Below, in pieces: positions 36,882 through 46,079 of a DNA stretch of 64,000 nucleotides. The notes beneath the pieces are model-generated. The model saw nothing but the letters and a program-made list of their open reading frames with translations. It searched no databases and was not told the origin of the DNA. Source of the stretch: JAIXWP01 sp044371755 (GTDB taxonomy: Bacteria; Bacteroidota; Bacteroidia; Flavobacteriales_D; Sanyastnellaceae); assembly GCA_044371755.1 (NCBI GenBank), contig JBILSZ010000001.1, forward strand, positions 35,689-99,688, in the 5' to 3' direction. Position 1 is the first letter of the stretch, and each line of letters begins with the position of its first letter. The translations under genes were made by a program, and so were the position numbers.

Positions 36882-39800
36882 TATTCTACCGATAACTTGA
36901 TGGTTTGAATATTGGCTCCGTCCCATACATTGACCAAATAAAGGCCAGTCGAAAGACTTGTCAAATTCAACATTATATCTTGTGAATTATCATTTCTTAC
37001 CTGTTGTTGTTCATAGCAGAGCGCTCCACCAAGATTGAAGATCTTCACATGAATTTGATTGCCCATACCATATGTTCTAAGCCTTGCTTCGCCATTGGCG
37101 GGGTTGGGGTATATCAATGCCTTGGCTCCATGGATTATGGGCTCATCAATGTTGACCTCTAGATTGGTGGCAAAGTAGAAATAATGATCTATTTCTTTTC
37201 CGAAGTCGGGATTGAAGAGCCTGAAATCAGGACCGTTTACGCGGTCTAAAGCGGCTGTGCCATTTCCATCGCTATTAGCAAAAAAGCTAAGTCCATCTCC
37301 ATCATTATCACTGAGCTTAAAGCGATAGCAACCTTGATTGAGCGTTAGAGTATCGCGATAAAGAGTATTGGCTGTGGGGAAGGAGGTACGCTGTGCAATG
37401 ATATTATCATTCATATCGTATAGCACCCAAGAGTTTTCTTGCGGAAAACTGTTCGTTCTTACTGCTACAATCACTCTATTATCATTGAGTCCATTGTAAG
37501 AATAAACTGGTGGACGATTAAATTTACTTTCCGCATGATTGTTTGATGTGTTGTCGTCAGTGCTCAGGTCAACAATAAAATTCAACAAAGCACTCGCCCC
37601 TTCCCACATGATAGGATCGCTGTAGGTTAAGTCTACAATGGCGCTTTCCATGAAATCCAAGTTGCCTGTCCACTCAAATGTTTGTGTGGCGCCTCCTGCC
37701 ACGCCGTAGGTAAGTGTAGCGCTAGTCACCGGCTGGGCTCCTCGATTGCGAATCACCACCTTAGGATTGTCACACATCGGGTTCATTCGGCTATCAATTT
37801 TCCAATTGCTCGGTGCAATAATGCGATCAATCTCTAAATCATTTTGTTGATTAATTGGACCATAAAAAATCATCTGAGATTCGGTGACGTAGTTGCCGAA
37901 TGGGTCGTGTTCAATGTCATAATCAATGCTCACTTCATTGTTATTTACAAAGGGGGTCAACTCAAACTCTTGAAGAGTGCCTTCTTGCCCCGGACACCAA
38001 CCAGCGCGTGCATAAATCCACGTTCCTCCCTGCGGATAAAGTGGATTCAAATCACAGGCTTCCATGATTTCCCAACTCCATTCGGTTTCGCCATTTACTT
38101 CTACGCTATGTGTGTTGAAACAGAATTCACCACAGTTGTTGTTATCGAACCCAAATCCGTGGCCTGTTACTGTGGTCTTTAATTTAACTCCAACCTCATC
38201 GTCTTCCCGAGTGAACGTTCGTTCGGTTACGTTTTGGTCAAACGTGCTGAGTTGGTAATCACCGTTCCAAACATTTTCAATTCGCTTAACCTCACGCACT
38301 TCCGGGCCTTCGATGAAGACGAACTTCAAATCAAGAAGTTCTTGCCAGTTGCCTGCTTCGAGCTCCACTTCACCATGCAGCAAAGGCTCGAAATCAGTGA
38401 CATCATAGATCCATGTCCACCCTTCTGGTCCCAATGAAAGATTAATTCCATAGGGAGTGATGTAACGCCCCAATTCAATTCTATTTTTTACAAAAAATGG
38501 CTCTTGATAGTACTCAATGATTTCGTTATTGATTTGATATGAACTCGCAATAACGGTTGAATCAAGCTTTGCGCCTGTCGGAGAATACACATAAGAATAA
38601 CCTCCAGACCAATGGTAGGTGCGCTCAACTTCTACTGGTTCGTATTCCGGAACTTCAAATTCCACCAAAGAAGTTTGAGGACGCTCCCAAGTGTAGGAGC
38701 CAGTGGTAACTTCGGCAACCGAGGTGTATTCACCACTGTAAAATGTAATGGCTGGTCTTGCTGAAACTACCTCCGCACCTAGGTAAAGTTGATCACCACT
38801 CACCAATAATCGATGAGGACTACCGAGATGATGACTTGAAAATGTATCATTCCAATCATCTGTAAGACTATAATTTGGATTGTCGAACTTGTGATAAAGC
38901 AATACATTAGGGGCGAATGTGGAATTGAGGTTTACTCCTGTACGCATGAGTGTCAAAGCATCCGCTGCAGTAAGTGTGCTATTGAGAATTACGAACTCAT
39001 CCAATGCTCCATTGTAGAAATTGACGAATGAAGATGCGCCTCCAATAGTCAGTCTTACCACATCACTGATGCTTCTATCAAGGCCTGTGAGAGCATGAAA
39101 TTGAATACCATTCACAAACATTCTCATTACTCCTGTATTGGCATCTTTCGTAAAGACCCAGTGATTCCAGCGTCCTTCATATTGGGCTTCGTTGGCAAGT
39201 TTATCAATGCGATCATATCCATTTTCATCTGCGCCACAATCCCAATAAACGCGACCGTTGCTCCATGGCGTGTGAGAATTAATGACCCGTGCATTGTCAC
39301 TATTTACAGCTTCAAATGTGGTCCCATTTTGTGGTTGAATAGCCGGATCGCCATACATCCAAAAAGCGACTGTTATATTTTGGCTTAACTGGCTCAATTG
39401 TTCGGTATGCGCCACAATCAAGTCTCGATCATTGAAATGCGCCGCAAGATTGTTTTGATGGGTATCAACACCACTAATACTCGCTGCTTCTGAGACTATA
39501 GCAACTGGATTCAAAAGCTGATAGTTGGTGTATGAAAACTCGATACTAATATCCGAAGTGCCATTCCATGTGAATGGTGTCGAAAAGAAAAAGTCTACGC
39601 TTTCATTGGCGGTAAATTCAGTGTCACTGTCATAAACAGTTGTCCAGTTGTTTTCTATAAAATTATTGAGCCCAGAAATTACCCCTTGGCGAATTCGAAT
39701 TTTCAATCGCTTTACCAATCCTGATGCGCTGCCGGCTTGTAGACTTATTTTATCAATTTCGCCTGCCGTAAGACCCATGCTGCTTAATTCTTCATTGGTC

Positions 39801-40321
39801 CAAACGAATTGACTTCTTCCGGCCATGGCGTTACCAAAAAGGGCAACACTACCATTGGCGTTAACAGGAGCAAAAGCGCTTTCGCTGATGATTTGTGTAA
39901 CAGTTTGCTTTAGATTATTGTATTGATATTCATCGGCAACAACCTCGTCTGTTATTAAGGCTTGTTGAAAATCGAGATTATTCCATAAAAATCGCGGCTG
40001 TGTAGCTGCAATTGAATCCAGAATACCTGTATTCTCATAAAGATATGTGTAAGTTAAATAGTCCCATTCTCCGCAAGGGAAGCCAAGATTGCCAGCCGTA
40101 CCATCGTCAAAACATTTGAGATTGTGATACATCAATACCTTTTGATAGGTGGTACCATCGTCCTCGGGAAAAGTGAAAAAACGCCTCCCGGGCGAATCAT
40201 AAGCGGTATTGGGATTGTTTTGTGCTTCCCAAGTATATGTCTGCACAATGGTAGTGTCGCCAGGATTGGTGTGGGCCACCAACGTCACGAGAATGGTACA
40301 AAAAGAAAAAAACAATTTCAT
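36881..40321 (-). CDS. Very large T9SS-secreted protein with PNGase F-like and LamG domains
   Basis: 1146 residues with signal peptide (MKLFFSFCTILVTLVAH). The N-terminal region (YQKVLMYHNLKCFDDG, FPCGEWDYLTYTYLYENTG) and the later GGTWIYARAGWCPGQEG resemble the peptide-N-glycosidase F-like jelly-roll domains of Bacteroidota. Between them, at about residues 295-450, is a LamG/concanavalin-type domain (NITVAFWMYGDPAIQ, YEGRWNHWVFTKD, NFYNGALDEFVIL). The C-terminus (LIYPNPANGEARLRTYG, STGLYLVNVWDG) is a type A T9SS sorting domain. It should be cell-surface or secreted and may act on glycoproteins; catalysis is unproven. A long inverted repeat covers its start codon. Confidence 0.82.
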   Translation of the reverse strand: MKLFFSFCTILVTLVAHTNPGDTTIVQTYTWEAQNNPNTAYDSPGRRFFTFPEDDGTTYQKVLMYHNLKCFDDGTAGNLGFPCGEWDYLTYTYLYENTGILDSIAATQPRFLWNNLDFQQALITDEVVADEYQYNNLKQTVTQIISESAFAPVNANGSVALFGNAMAGRSQFVWTNEELSSMGLTAGEIDKISLQAGSASGLVKRLKIRIRQGVISGLNNFIENNWTTVYDSDTEFTANESVDFFFSTPFTWNGTSDISIEFSYTNYQLLNPVAIVSEAASISGVDTHQNNLAAHFNDRDLIVAHTEQLSQLSQNITVAFWMYGDPAIQPQNGTTFEAVNSDNARVINSHTPWSNGRVYWDCGADENGYDRIDKLANEAQYEGRWNHWVFTKDANTGVMRMFVNGIQFHALTGLDRSISDVVRLTIGGASSFVNFYNGALDEFVILNSTLTAADALTLMRTGVNLNSTFAPNVLLYHKFDNPNYSLTDDWNDTFSSHHLGSPHRLLVSGDQLYLGAEVVSARPAITFYSGEYTSVAEVTTGSYTWERPQTSLVEFEVPEYEPVEVERTYHWSGGYSYVYSPTGAKLDSTVIASSYQINNEIIEYYQEPFFVKNRIELGRYITPYGINLSLGPEGWTWIYDVTDFEPLLHGEVELEAGNWQELLDLKFVFIEGPEVREVKRIENVWNGDYQLSTFDQNVTERTFTREDDEVGVKLKTTVTGHGFGFDNNNCGEFCFNTHSVEVNGETEWSWEIMEACDLNPLYPQGGTWIYARAGWCPGQEGTLQEFELTPFVNNNEVSIDYDIEHDPFGNYVTESQMIFYGPINQQNDLEIDRIIAPSNWKIDSRMNPMCDNPKVVIRNRGAQPVTSATLTYGVAGGATQTFEWTGNLDFMESAIVDLTYSDPIMWEGASALLNFIVDLSTDDNTSNNHAESKFNRPPVYSYNGLNDNRVIVAVRTNSFPQENSWVLYDMNDNIIAQRTSFPTANTLYRDTLTLNQGCYRFKLSDNDGDGLSFFANSDGNGTAALDRVNGPDFRLFNPDFGKEIDHYFYFATNLEVNIDEPIIHGAKALIYPNPANGEARLRTYGMGNQIHVKIFNLGGALCYEQQQVRNDNSQDIMLNLTSLSTGLYLVNVWDGANIQTIKLSVE

Positions 40322-40384
40322 GTTTAGAGAAGATGATTTTTTTCAAAGAAAACCTTTTTCTCCTAAAGCATGAAATTGTTTTTT
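40306..40384 (-). promoter_or_regulatory. Inverted repeat covering the start codon of the large T9SS gene
   Basis: AAAAAACAATTTCATG-TTTAG (left arm, about 40307-40327) is complementary to CTAAAG-CATGAAATTGTTTTTT (40363-40384) except for one bulged base, with a 35-base loop. On the minus strand the upstream arm mirrors the first five codons, so folding the mRNA would bury the ATG. A T-run follows the second arm, so it could also terminate transcription from the upstream lipoprotein gene. Confidence 0.6.
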
Positions 40385-40405
40385 CTCAAAAACAGGAAAT
40401 CAAAC

Positions 40406-40957
40406 TTATTTTTCTACCTCAGCGATAGCATCGATATCTATTTGAAGATACAAGTTAAAGTTCGAAGGAGTTTCAGAAAGAGTTCCTTTGAAAAATACTT
40501 TTAGTTCATTGCTGTCGGTGAAATACTGTTGAATTTTTGCGATATCAGCGCTTGAAAACTCCATCTTGGATAATTCTGTCTGCACCATGCTCTCCTGAAG
40601 ATTGAAAGATGGCAGCAAAAACTCTGTTCCAGGCTGTGTCATATATTTATTTCCGAATCCAATGCTACCGTTAAATGTAGTATTAGGGCTGTCCCAGTAT
40701 TCGAAAATCTTATACTTTATTCCAACTAATTCATAGCGCTTAATATTCTCTTTCACCTTCGCTAAGTCTACGTTGGTAGCCATCACATCGGCCAAGTTGG
40801 AGAGATCCACAACGAATGAACCGTTATTGTCAGACTGAGCTTGGACGGGGAATCTAACCTCGATGGTGGTCGAAAATTTCTTGTCTTCAAACTTCTCGCA
40901 ACCAGAAAAAAGGGTTAAAAAAGCAAGGCCTATAAGCAGGGTTGAAAATGATTTCAT
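40406..40957 (-). CDS. Lipoprotein of unknown function
   Basis: 183 residues from ATG 40957, which begins the signal peptide MKSFSTLLIGLAFLTLFSGC with its lipobox. The mature part looks all-beta (KKFSTTIEVRFPVQAQSDNN, FNLYLQIDIDAIAEVE) and has no family I recognise. It precedes the large T9SS gene by 84 bp on the same strand, with the start-covering inverted repeat in between, so they may share a transcript. A TATCTTTG -7 element precedes it. Confidence 0.8.
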   Translation of the reverse strand: MKSFSTLLIGLAFLTLFSGCEKFEDKKFSTTIEVRFPVQAQSDNNGSFVVDLSNLADVMATNVDLAKVKENIKRYELVGIKYKIFEYWDSPNTTFNGSIGFGNKYMTQPGTEFLLPSFNLQESMVQTELSKMEFSSADIAKIQQYFTDSNELKVFFKGTLSETPSNFNLYLQIDIDAIAEVEK

Positions 40958-40984
40958 TGGTTGAATATTTAGTGTGTTGTTATA

Positions 40985-40992
40985 CAAAGATA
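40985..40992 (-). promoter_or_regulatory. -7 element before the lipoprotein gene
   Basis: TATCTTTG on the minus strand fits TAnnTTTG, about 28 bases before the ATG at 40957. No clear TTG is seen at -33, so confidence is moderate. Confidence 0.5.
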
Positions 40993-41049
40993 TGGCACCT
41001 AGATTATTATGCGGTTGACTTGCCATTTTTTTGAAGAAAAATTAAATCT

Positions 41050-42330
41050 ATGAACGAACATTTCCTTCATTTTGTATGGCGCTACCTCGCTTTCGACCGC
41101 TCTTCTTTAAAATCTGAATCAGGAGAGTGTATCGAGATTTTATTTCCGGGAAACTACAATAGATTGGGAGGTCCTGATTTTATGAACGCTCGGTTGCGGA
41201 TTGGGGATACGCTATGGGTAGGACATGTAGAAATTCACGTCAACTCGGGCGATTGGCTCAAGCATGGACATCAGCATGACGATCATTATAAAAATGTCAT
41301 TTTGCATGTTGTGTTTACAAATGATAAGAATATTTCTATTTTGAATGAAGGCGACTTGCCAGTATTGGTGCTTAAGGATCGGATTCGCCCCGAAACATTT
41401 GATCGTTATCAACAATGGATGCGTAAAAGCGACACGCCAGTGGTTTGTGAAATCAAAAATATACCGCCTCCCGAAATCGTTGTTGCTGCATGGAAATCGC
41501 GATTGTTGGTAGAGAGAATTGAAATGAAGAGCGCTACGATACTCGAACTTCTTGAAGAATGTCAGGGTCGTTGGCAAGATGTCTTTTATGTCAGGTTAGC
41601 CAGAAGCATCGGCCAAGGCCCCAATGCTCAATGTTTTGAACAACTTGCAAGGGCAGTTCCACTCGCGCTCATTCATAAATACAGGGATCAACCCTTACGT
41701 TGTGATGCGTTGCTATTTGGGATGAGTGGATTGCTTGATAGAGTAGAAGAACCCGACGAATATGTGCAAGGCCTATTAGCGGAATTTACGTTCTTAAAAG
41801 CGAAGCATGGAGTTGAAAGCATGTCTGGGTTGATGTGGCATTTTCGTGGTGTTAGACCGCAAAATTTCCCGACCCTTCGCATCGCTCAATTGTCGGCCAT
41901 ACTGAGAAAACATGTTTCTCTTTTTCAATTCGTCATTACCTGTTCAACTATCAAAGAATTGAAAAATTTATTCCAAATAGAACTTGATGAATATTGGACC
42001 CAACATTACCACTTTGGACAAAAAACCATTTTATCTTCGAGTAAAAAATTGGGCGATTTTATGCTCAATGGTATTCTTCTGAACGCCGTGGCACTGGTGC
42101 TTTTTTCCATGGGCCGATATGAGTCTAATCATAAGCTAATCGATCTGTCGCTATTTATTTACGAGAATTGTAAAGCCGAGCAAAATCATATCACCGAGGT
42201 GTGGTCGAGGTTGGGAATTGATTCCAAGCATTCCGGGGATTCGCAGGCCCTTATTCAACTCTATCACGACTATTGTGAAAGAAAGCGATGCTTGGAATGC
42301 TCCATTGGACATTTCTACCTTTCTTCATAG
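41050..42330 (+). CDS. DUF2851 family protein
   Basis: 426 residues. The N-terminal third carries the family pattern: FHFVWRYLAFDRSSLKS preceded by MNEHFL, FPGNYNRLGGPDFMNARLRI, VGHVEIHVNSGDWLKHGHQ and HDDHYKNVILHVVF. The clustered acidic and histidine residues suggest a metal-dependent site, but no function is established for the family. The C-terminus has a cysteine pair (RKRCLECS). It is divergent from the lipoprotein gene and stands alone. Confidence 0.85.
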   Translation: MNEHFLHFVWRYLAFDRSSLKSESGECIEILFPGNYNRLGGPDFMNARLRIGDTLWVGHVEIHVNSGDWLKHGHQHDDHYKNVILHVVFTNDKNISILNEGDLPVLVLKDRIRPETFDRYQQWMRKSDTPVVCEIKNIPPPEIVVAAWKSRLLVERIEMKSATILELLEECQGRWQDVFYVRLARSIGQGPNAQCFEQLARAVPLALIHKYRDQPLRCDALLFGMSGLLDRVEEPDEYVQGLLAEFTFLKAKHGVESMSGLMWHFRGVRPQNFPTLRIAQLSAILRKHVSLFQFVITCSTIKELKNLFQIELDEYWTQHYHFGQKTILSSSKKLGDFMLNGILLNAVALVLFSMGRYESNHKLIDLSLFIYENCKAEQNHITEVWSRLGIDSKHSGDSQALIQLYHDYCERKRCLECSIGHFYLSS

Positions 42331-42406
42331 AGGTGAAAAGGGTTCAAAAATCTCTGCTTTGTTTAGAGTTTCCATTTTTTAAAAAGGAAAAAAAATAATT
42401 TATCGC

Positions 42407-42414
42407 TATATTTG
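42407..42414 (+). promoter_or_regulatory. -7 element before the PspC-like gene
   Basis: TATATTTG is a perfect TAnnTTTG, 50 bases before the ATG at 42465. The upstream 33 bases are A-rich without an obvious TTG. Confidence 0.5.
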
Positions 42415-42464
42415 TACATCACTTTGAAAATTTCAACCGACCACTTTCTCAAGGAGCTTGTGCG

Positions 42465-42701
42465 ATGAATCGATTAATTCTTGATTTCTTTGAAAAACAA
42501 ACTTTTGGGGTTTGTGCATGGCTTGCCACCAAAATGGGTGTGCGCGTGAAAAAAGTTCGTCTGAGTTTTATCTATTTGTCTTTCCTCACCTTCGGGAGTC
42601 CAATCTTTGTGTATTTAGTGCTGAAGTTTTGGAAAGAAAATTCTCACATTTTCAAACCTTGGAAATGGGGTTCGAAAGTTGGTGAACTAGGAAATAGCTG
42701 A
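42465..42701 (+). CDS. Small PspC-domain-like membrane protein
   Basis: 78 residues. FEKQTFGVCAWLATKMGVRV followed by KKVRLSFIYLSFLTFGSP resembles the PspC domain (consensus FGVCxGLAxxxGxxxxxVRLxF), with one membrane segment ending near YLVLKFWK. PspC proteins sense or counter inner-membrane stress; here there is no PspA or PspB neighbour. It lies 121 bp before rpsF, which has its own promoter. Confidence 0.7.
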   Translation: MNRLILDFFEKQTFGVCAWLATKMGVRVKKVRLSFIYLSFLTFGSPIFVYLVLKFWKENSHIFKPWKWGSKVGELGNS

Positions 42702-42753
42702 TAAACGCCTGTCTTTCAATAATTTATTCGATTGTTATTTTGTTGTGAATTCC

Positions 42754-42785
42754 TTTGGTGGCTTTGGTACGAATGCGTATATTTG
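42754..42785 (+). promoter_or_regulatory. Promoter of the rpsF-rpsR-rplI operon
   Basis: TTTG (42754-42757), a 20-base spacer and TATATTTG (42778-42785) match the phylum consensus. Transcription would start about 30 bases before the rpsF ATG. Confidence 0.8.
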
Positions 42786-42822
42786 CCGTCCAATTTTTTA
42801 ATTCATAAACAATTCAAAATCA

Positions 42823-43185
42823 ATGAACCGTTACGAAACTGTTTTCATTATGACCCCCGTGCTGTCAGAAGAGCAGGCAGCGGAAACAGTAGAAAAGTTC
42901 AAGAAGTTTTTGAAGGGTAAGGGCGCTAAAATCAAGCATGAGGAGAACTGGGGCTTGAGAAAATTAGCATATCCTATCCAGAAAAAAACTACAGGCTTTT
43001 ACTACTTAGTAGAATTCGAAGCCAACGGAGATGTTGTCGGACCTTTTGAGGTAGAATTCCGCCGCGATGAGCGCATCCTTAGATTCTTGACCACAGCTAT
43101 GGACAAGTATCATGTTGAATACGCTGAAAGCCGCAGAAACAAGTCTAAGAGAGAAGACGCTCCAAAAGCAAAAGCAGAAGCCTAA
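42823..43185 (+). CDS. rpsF: 30S ribosomal protein bS6
   Basis: 120 residues. It starts MNRYETVFIMTPVLSEEQAA and carries KKTTGFYYLVEFEANGDV and RFLTTAMDKYHVEYAE, typical of S6, with a charged C-terminal tail (RRNKSKREDAPKAKAEA). S6 pairs with S18 on the 30S platform. First gene of a three-gene ribosomal operon; unlike E. coli, no priB lies between rpsF and rpsR. Confidence 0.97.
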   Translation: MNRYETVFIMTPVLSEEQAAETVEKFKKFLKGKGAKIKHEENWGLRKLAYPIQKKTTGFYYLVEFEANGDVVGPFEVEFRRDERILRFLTTAMDKYHVEYAESRRNKSKREDAPKAKAEA

Positions 43186-43210
43186 GTTTTAACCTTCAAA
43201 AAACTTCATA

Positions 43211-43477
43211 ATGAGCGATAATTCAGAAATCAGATATCTCAATCCAATCGAGATTGAAACAAAACAAGCGAAATACTGCCGCTTCAAAAAGTCAGGTATC
43301 AAGTATATCGACTACAAAGACGCAGATTTCTTATTGAAACTATGCAATGAACAAGGTAAGATCCTTCCACGTCGTCTTACTGGTACATCATTGAAATACC
43401 AAAGAAAAGTAGCACAAGCAATCAAAAAAGCACGTCACTTGGCTCTTATGCCTTATGTTGGCGATATGCTTAAATAA
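43211..43477 (+). CDS. rpsR: 30S ribosomal protein bS18
   Basis: 88 residues. Conserved core: YCRFKKSGIKYIDYKDADFL, ILPRRLTGTSLKYQRKVAQA and IKKARHLALMPYVGD. It forms a heterodimer with S6. It starts 25 bp after rpsF and is followed after 17 bp by rplI. Confidence 0.97.
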   Translation: MSDNSEIRYLNPIEIETKQAKYCRFKKSGIKYIDYKDADFLLKLCNEQGKILPRRLTGTSLKYQRKVAQAIKKARHLALMPYVGDMLK

Positions 43478-43481
43478 TATC

Positions 43482-43487
43482 GGAGGG
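43482..43487 (+). promoter_or_regulatory. Strong Shine-Dalgarno before rplI
   Basis: GGAGGG lies 7 bases before the rplI ATG at 43495. This stands out because nearly all other genes in the window have A-rich leaders without such a motif, as expected in Bacteroidota where the anti-Shine-Dalgarno is shielded. Confidence 0.7.
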
Positions 43488-43494
43488 TAAAAAA

Positions 43495-43941
43495 ATGGAA
43501 GTAATTCTTAAAGCGAACATCGAAAAGCTCGGCGCCAAAGACGAAATCGTTGTGGTAAAGCCAGGCTATGCACGCAATTACCTCATCCCTCGCGGATATG
43601 CTATTGCTGCAACTGAATCTGCAAGAAAAGTTCTTGCAGAAAACCTTAAGCAACGCGCTCACAAGGAAACGAAAATCCTTGCTGAAGCTCAAGCTACTGC
43701 CGAAAAACTCGGAGCTCTCGCTATCAAAATTGGTACGAAGGCTTCTGAAACAGGTAAGATTTTCGGTAGTGTAAACACTATTCAACTTTCTGAAGCCCTT
43801 GCAAAAGAAGGCTTCAACATCGACCGCAAGAGCATCAGCCTTAGCGACGACCATATCAAAATGCTCGGCGCTTATGAAGCTAAAGTGAAACTCCACAAAG
43901 AAGTTTCTGCGATCGTAAAGTTCGAAATCGTAGCTGAATAA
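43495..43941 (+). CDS. rplI: 50S ribosomal protein bL9
   Basis: 148 residues, full two-domain length. The N-terminal domain (MEVILKANIEKLGAKDEIVV, VKPGYARNYLIPRGYA) is joined by a long helix to the C-terminal domain (GKIFGSVNTIQLSEALAKEG). L9 projects from the ribosome and limits frameshifting. Last gene of the operon, followed by a terminator. Confidence 0.97.
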   Translation: MEVILKANIEKLGAKDEIVVVKPGYARNYLIPRGYAIAATESARKVLAENLKQRAHKETKILAEAQATAEKLGALAIKIGTKASETGKIFGSVNTIQLSEALAKEGFNIDRKSISLSDDHIKMLGAYEAKVKLHKEVSAIVKFEIVAE

Positions 43942-43963
43942 TTTAATTATTCGATAAAAACAT

Positions 43964-43990
43964 AAAAGACCGCCTCCATGGCGGTCTTTT
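43964..43990 (+). terminator. Rho-independent terminator of rpsF-rpsR-rplI
   Basis: AAAAGACCGCC (43964-43974) pairs with GGCGGTCTTTT (43980-43990) around TCCAT and is followed by more T residues. Confidence 0.92.
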
Positions 43991-44014
43991 TTTATACCAC
44001 CTTATTTTTGTTTC

Positions 44015-46039
44015 ATGAAATTTGAACTCCGATCCGATTATACGCCCAGTGGCGACCAACCAGAGGCCATCAAACAGCTCACTGACGGCGTTATGCGAGG
44101 TGACTCGTTTCAAACGTTGCTTGGCGTGACAGGATCAGGAAAAACATTTACAGTAGCCAATGTGATTGCCAATACTCAAAGGCCAACATTGGTGCTAAGT
44201 CACAACAAAACTCTGGCCGCCCAGCTCTACTCAGAGTTTAAGCACTTCTTTCCCGAAAATCTGGTCGAATACTTTGTCTCTTATTACGATTACTACCAAC
44301 CAGAAGCTTATCTGCCAACAACAGGTACATATATTGAAAAGGATTTATCGATAAATGATGAAATCGAAAAACTACGACTTTCGGCTACGAGCGCGCTCTT
44401 GAGCGGTAGGAGGGATGTCATCGTTGTAGCGAGCATCTCGTGTATCTATGGTATCGGTAATCCTGTAGAATTTCATAAAAGCGTAATAAGTCTTGAAAAA
44501 GGCCAAGCCATAAGTAGGCAAGGTTTCCTGCATCGTCTGGTTGACAGCTTGTATTCTAGAGCAATGAAAGATTTCACGCGAGGAACTTTTCGCGTGAATG
44601 GCGATACGGTGGATGTCTTTTTGGCTTATGCTGATTATGCTGTGCGTGTCACCTTTTGGGGAAATGAAATTGAATCTATTGAAACAGTAGATCCTGCGAC
44701 TGGCAAGACAATAATGCCATTCCAACAAATAAATATCTATCCCGCGAACCTATTTGTTACAAGCAAGGCAACGATGAATGAAGCCATGTGGGAGATTCAG
44801 CAAGAAATGGCAGCCCAAACTCAAGCTTTTACGAAAGAAGGAAAATTTATTGAAGCCAAAAGATTGGAAGAAAGGGTGAATTATGACCTAGAAATGATGA
44901 AGGAATTGGGCTATTGCTCGGGCATTGAGAACTACTCTCGCTATTTTGATAGAAGGCAGCCCGGTCAAAGACCTTTCTGTTTGTTGGATTATTTCCCTGA
45001 TGACTATCTAATGGTGATAGATGAAAGTCACGTTACGGTATCGCAGGTAGGAGCCATGTATGGAGGAGACCGATCGCGCAAAGTAAACCTTGTAGAATAC
45101 GGTTTTCGCCTCAACAGTGCAATGGACAATAGACCGCTCACTTTCGAAGAGTGGGAGAACATGCAAAAGCAAGTGCTTTTTGTTTCAGCAACCCCCGCAG
45201 ATTACGAATTGCGCAAATGTGAAGGTGTGGTGGTAGAACAAGTGGTTCGACCAACAGGATTATTAGACCCGCCTATCGATGTACGTCCTTCACTCAACCA
45301 AATTGACGACTTAATAGGTGAGATAAGAGTCACCATCGAAAATGATGAACGTGTATTGGTAACTACCCTCACCAAACGAATGGCGGAAGAACTTGCGAAG
45401 TACCTCGATCGCCTCAACATCAGTTGCAGATATATCCATAGCGAAGTAGAAACCTTAGATAGAATTGAGATTCTAAGAGATTTGAGAGAGGGTAAATTTG
45501 ATGTGTTGGTGGGTGTGAACCTACTGAGAGAAGGTCTTGACTTACCCGAAGTATCGCTCGTAGCAATTATGGATGCTGATAAAGAAGGATTTTTGCGAAG
45601 CAACCGCTCGCTCACACAAACAGCAGGCCGCGCGGCGCGAAATGTAAATGGACGTGTCATCATGTATGCCGATAAAATCACCGATAGCATGCAACAAACA
45701 ATCGATGAAACGGCTCGAAGAAGAGAGAAGCAAGTAGAGTATAATCTCAAACACGGCATCACTCCAAAACAAGTGAGGAAAGGCAATAAAACCATTTTTG
45801 AACAAAGTGGCTTGATAGATAATAGAAAGAAAACCGTTTATGTAGAACCAGACCAAGCTGGGGCAAGTATAGCCGCTGATCCTGTGATGCAAAACTTAAA
45901 TAAAGAGCAAATTGCAAAATCACTCGAACAGACCAAAAAGAAAATGGAAAAGGCCGCGAGAGAAATGGAATTTATGGAAGCAGCACGCTTGCGCGACGAA
46001 ATGTTTGCGCTACAAAAGCTTTTGGAAGAAAAGTCTTAA
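44015..46039 (+). CDS. uvrB: Excinuclease ABC subunit B
   Basis: 674 residues, full length. DNA-damage verification helicase of nucleotide excision repair, acting with UvrA and UvrC. Walker A GVTGSGKTFTVA, the beta-hairpin YYDYYQPEAYLPTTGTYIEK, DESHVT (Walker B), helicase motifs VLVTTLTKRMAEELAKYL and GVNLLREGLDLPEVSL, TAGRAARN (motif VI) and the C-terminal UVR coiled coil (MEKAAREMEFMEAARLRDEM) are all present. No uvrA or uvrC nearby. Confidence 0.98.
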   Translation: MKFELRSDYTPSGDQPEAIKQLTDGVMRGDSFQTLLGVTGSGKTFTVANVIANTQRPTLVLSHNKTLAAQLYSEFKHFFPENLVEYFVSYYDYYQPEAYLPTTGTYIEKDLSINDEIEKLRLSATSALLSGRRDVIVVASISCIYGIGNPVEFHKSVISLEKGQAISRQGFLHRLVDSLYSRAMKDFTRGTFRVNGDTVDVFLAYADYAVRVTFWGNEIESIETVDPATGKTIMPFQQINIYPANLFVTSKATMNEAMWEIQQEMAAQTQAFTKEGKFIEAKRLEERVNYDLEMMKELGYCSGIENYSRYFDRRQPGQRPFCLLDYFPDDYLMVIDESHVTVSQVGAMYGGDRSRKVNLVEYGFRLNSAMDNRPLTFEEWENMQKQVLFVSATPADYELRKCEGVVVEQVVRPTGLLDPPIDVRPSLNQIDDLIGEIRVTIENDERVLVTTLTKRMAEELAKYLDRLNISCRYIHSEVETLDRIEILRDLREGKFDVLVGVNLLREGLDLPEVSLVAIMDADKEGFLRSNRSLTQTAGRAARNVNGRVIMYADKITDSMQQTIDETARRREKQVEYNLKHGITPKQVRKGNKTIFEQSGLIDNRKKTVYVEPDQAGASIAADPVMQNLNKEQIAKSLEQTKKKMEKAAREMEFMEAARLRDEMFALQKLLEEKS

Positions 46040-46079
46040 TATTGGCATCATAATTAGTAGGTCGGATAAAAATATATTT

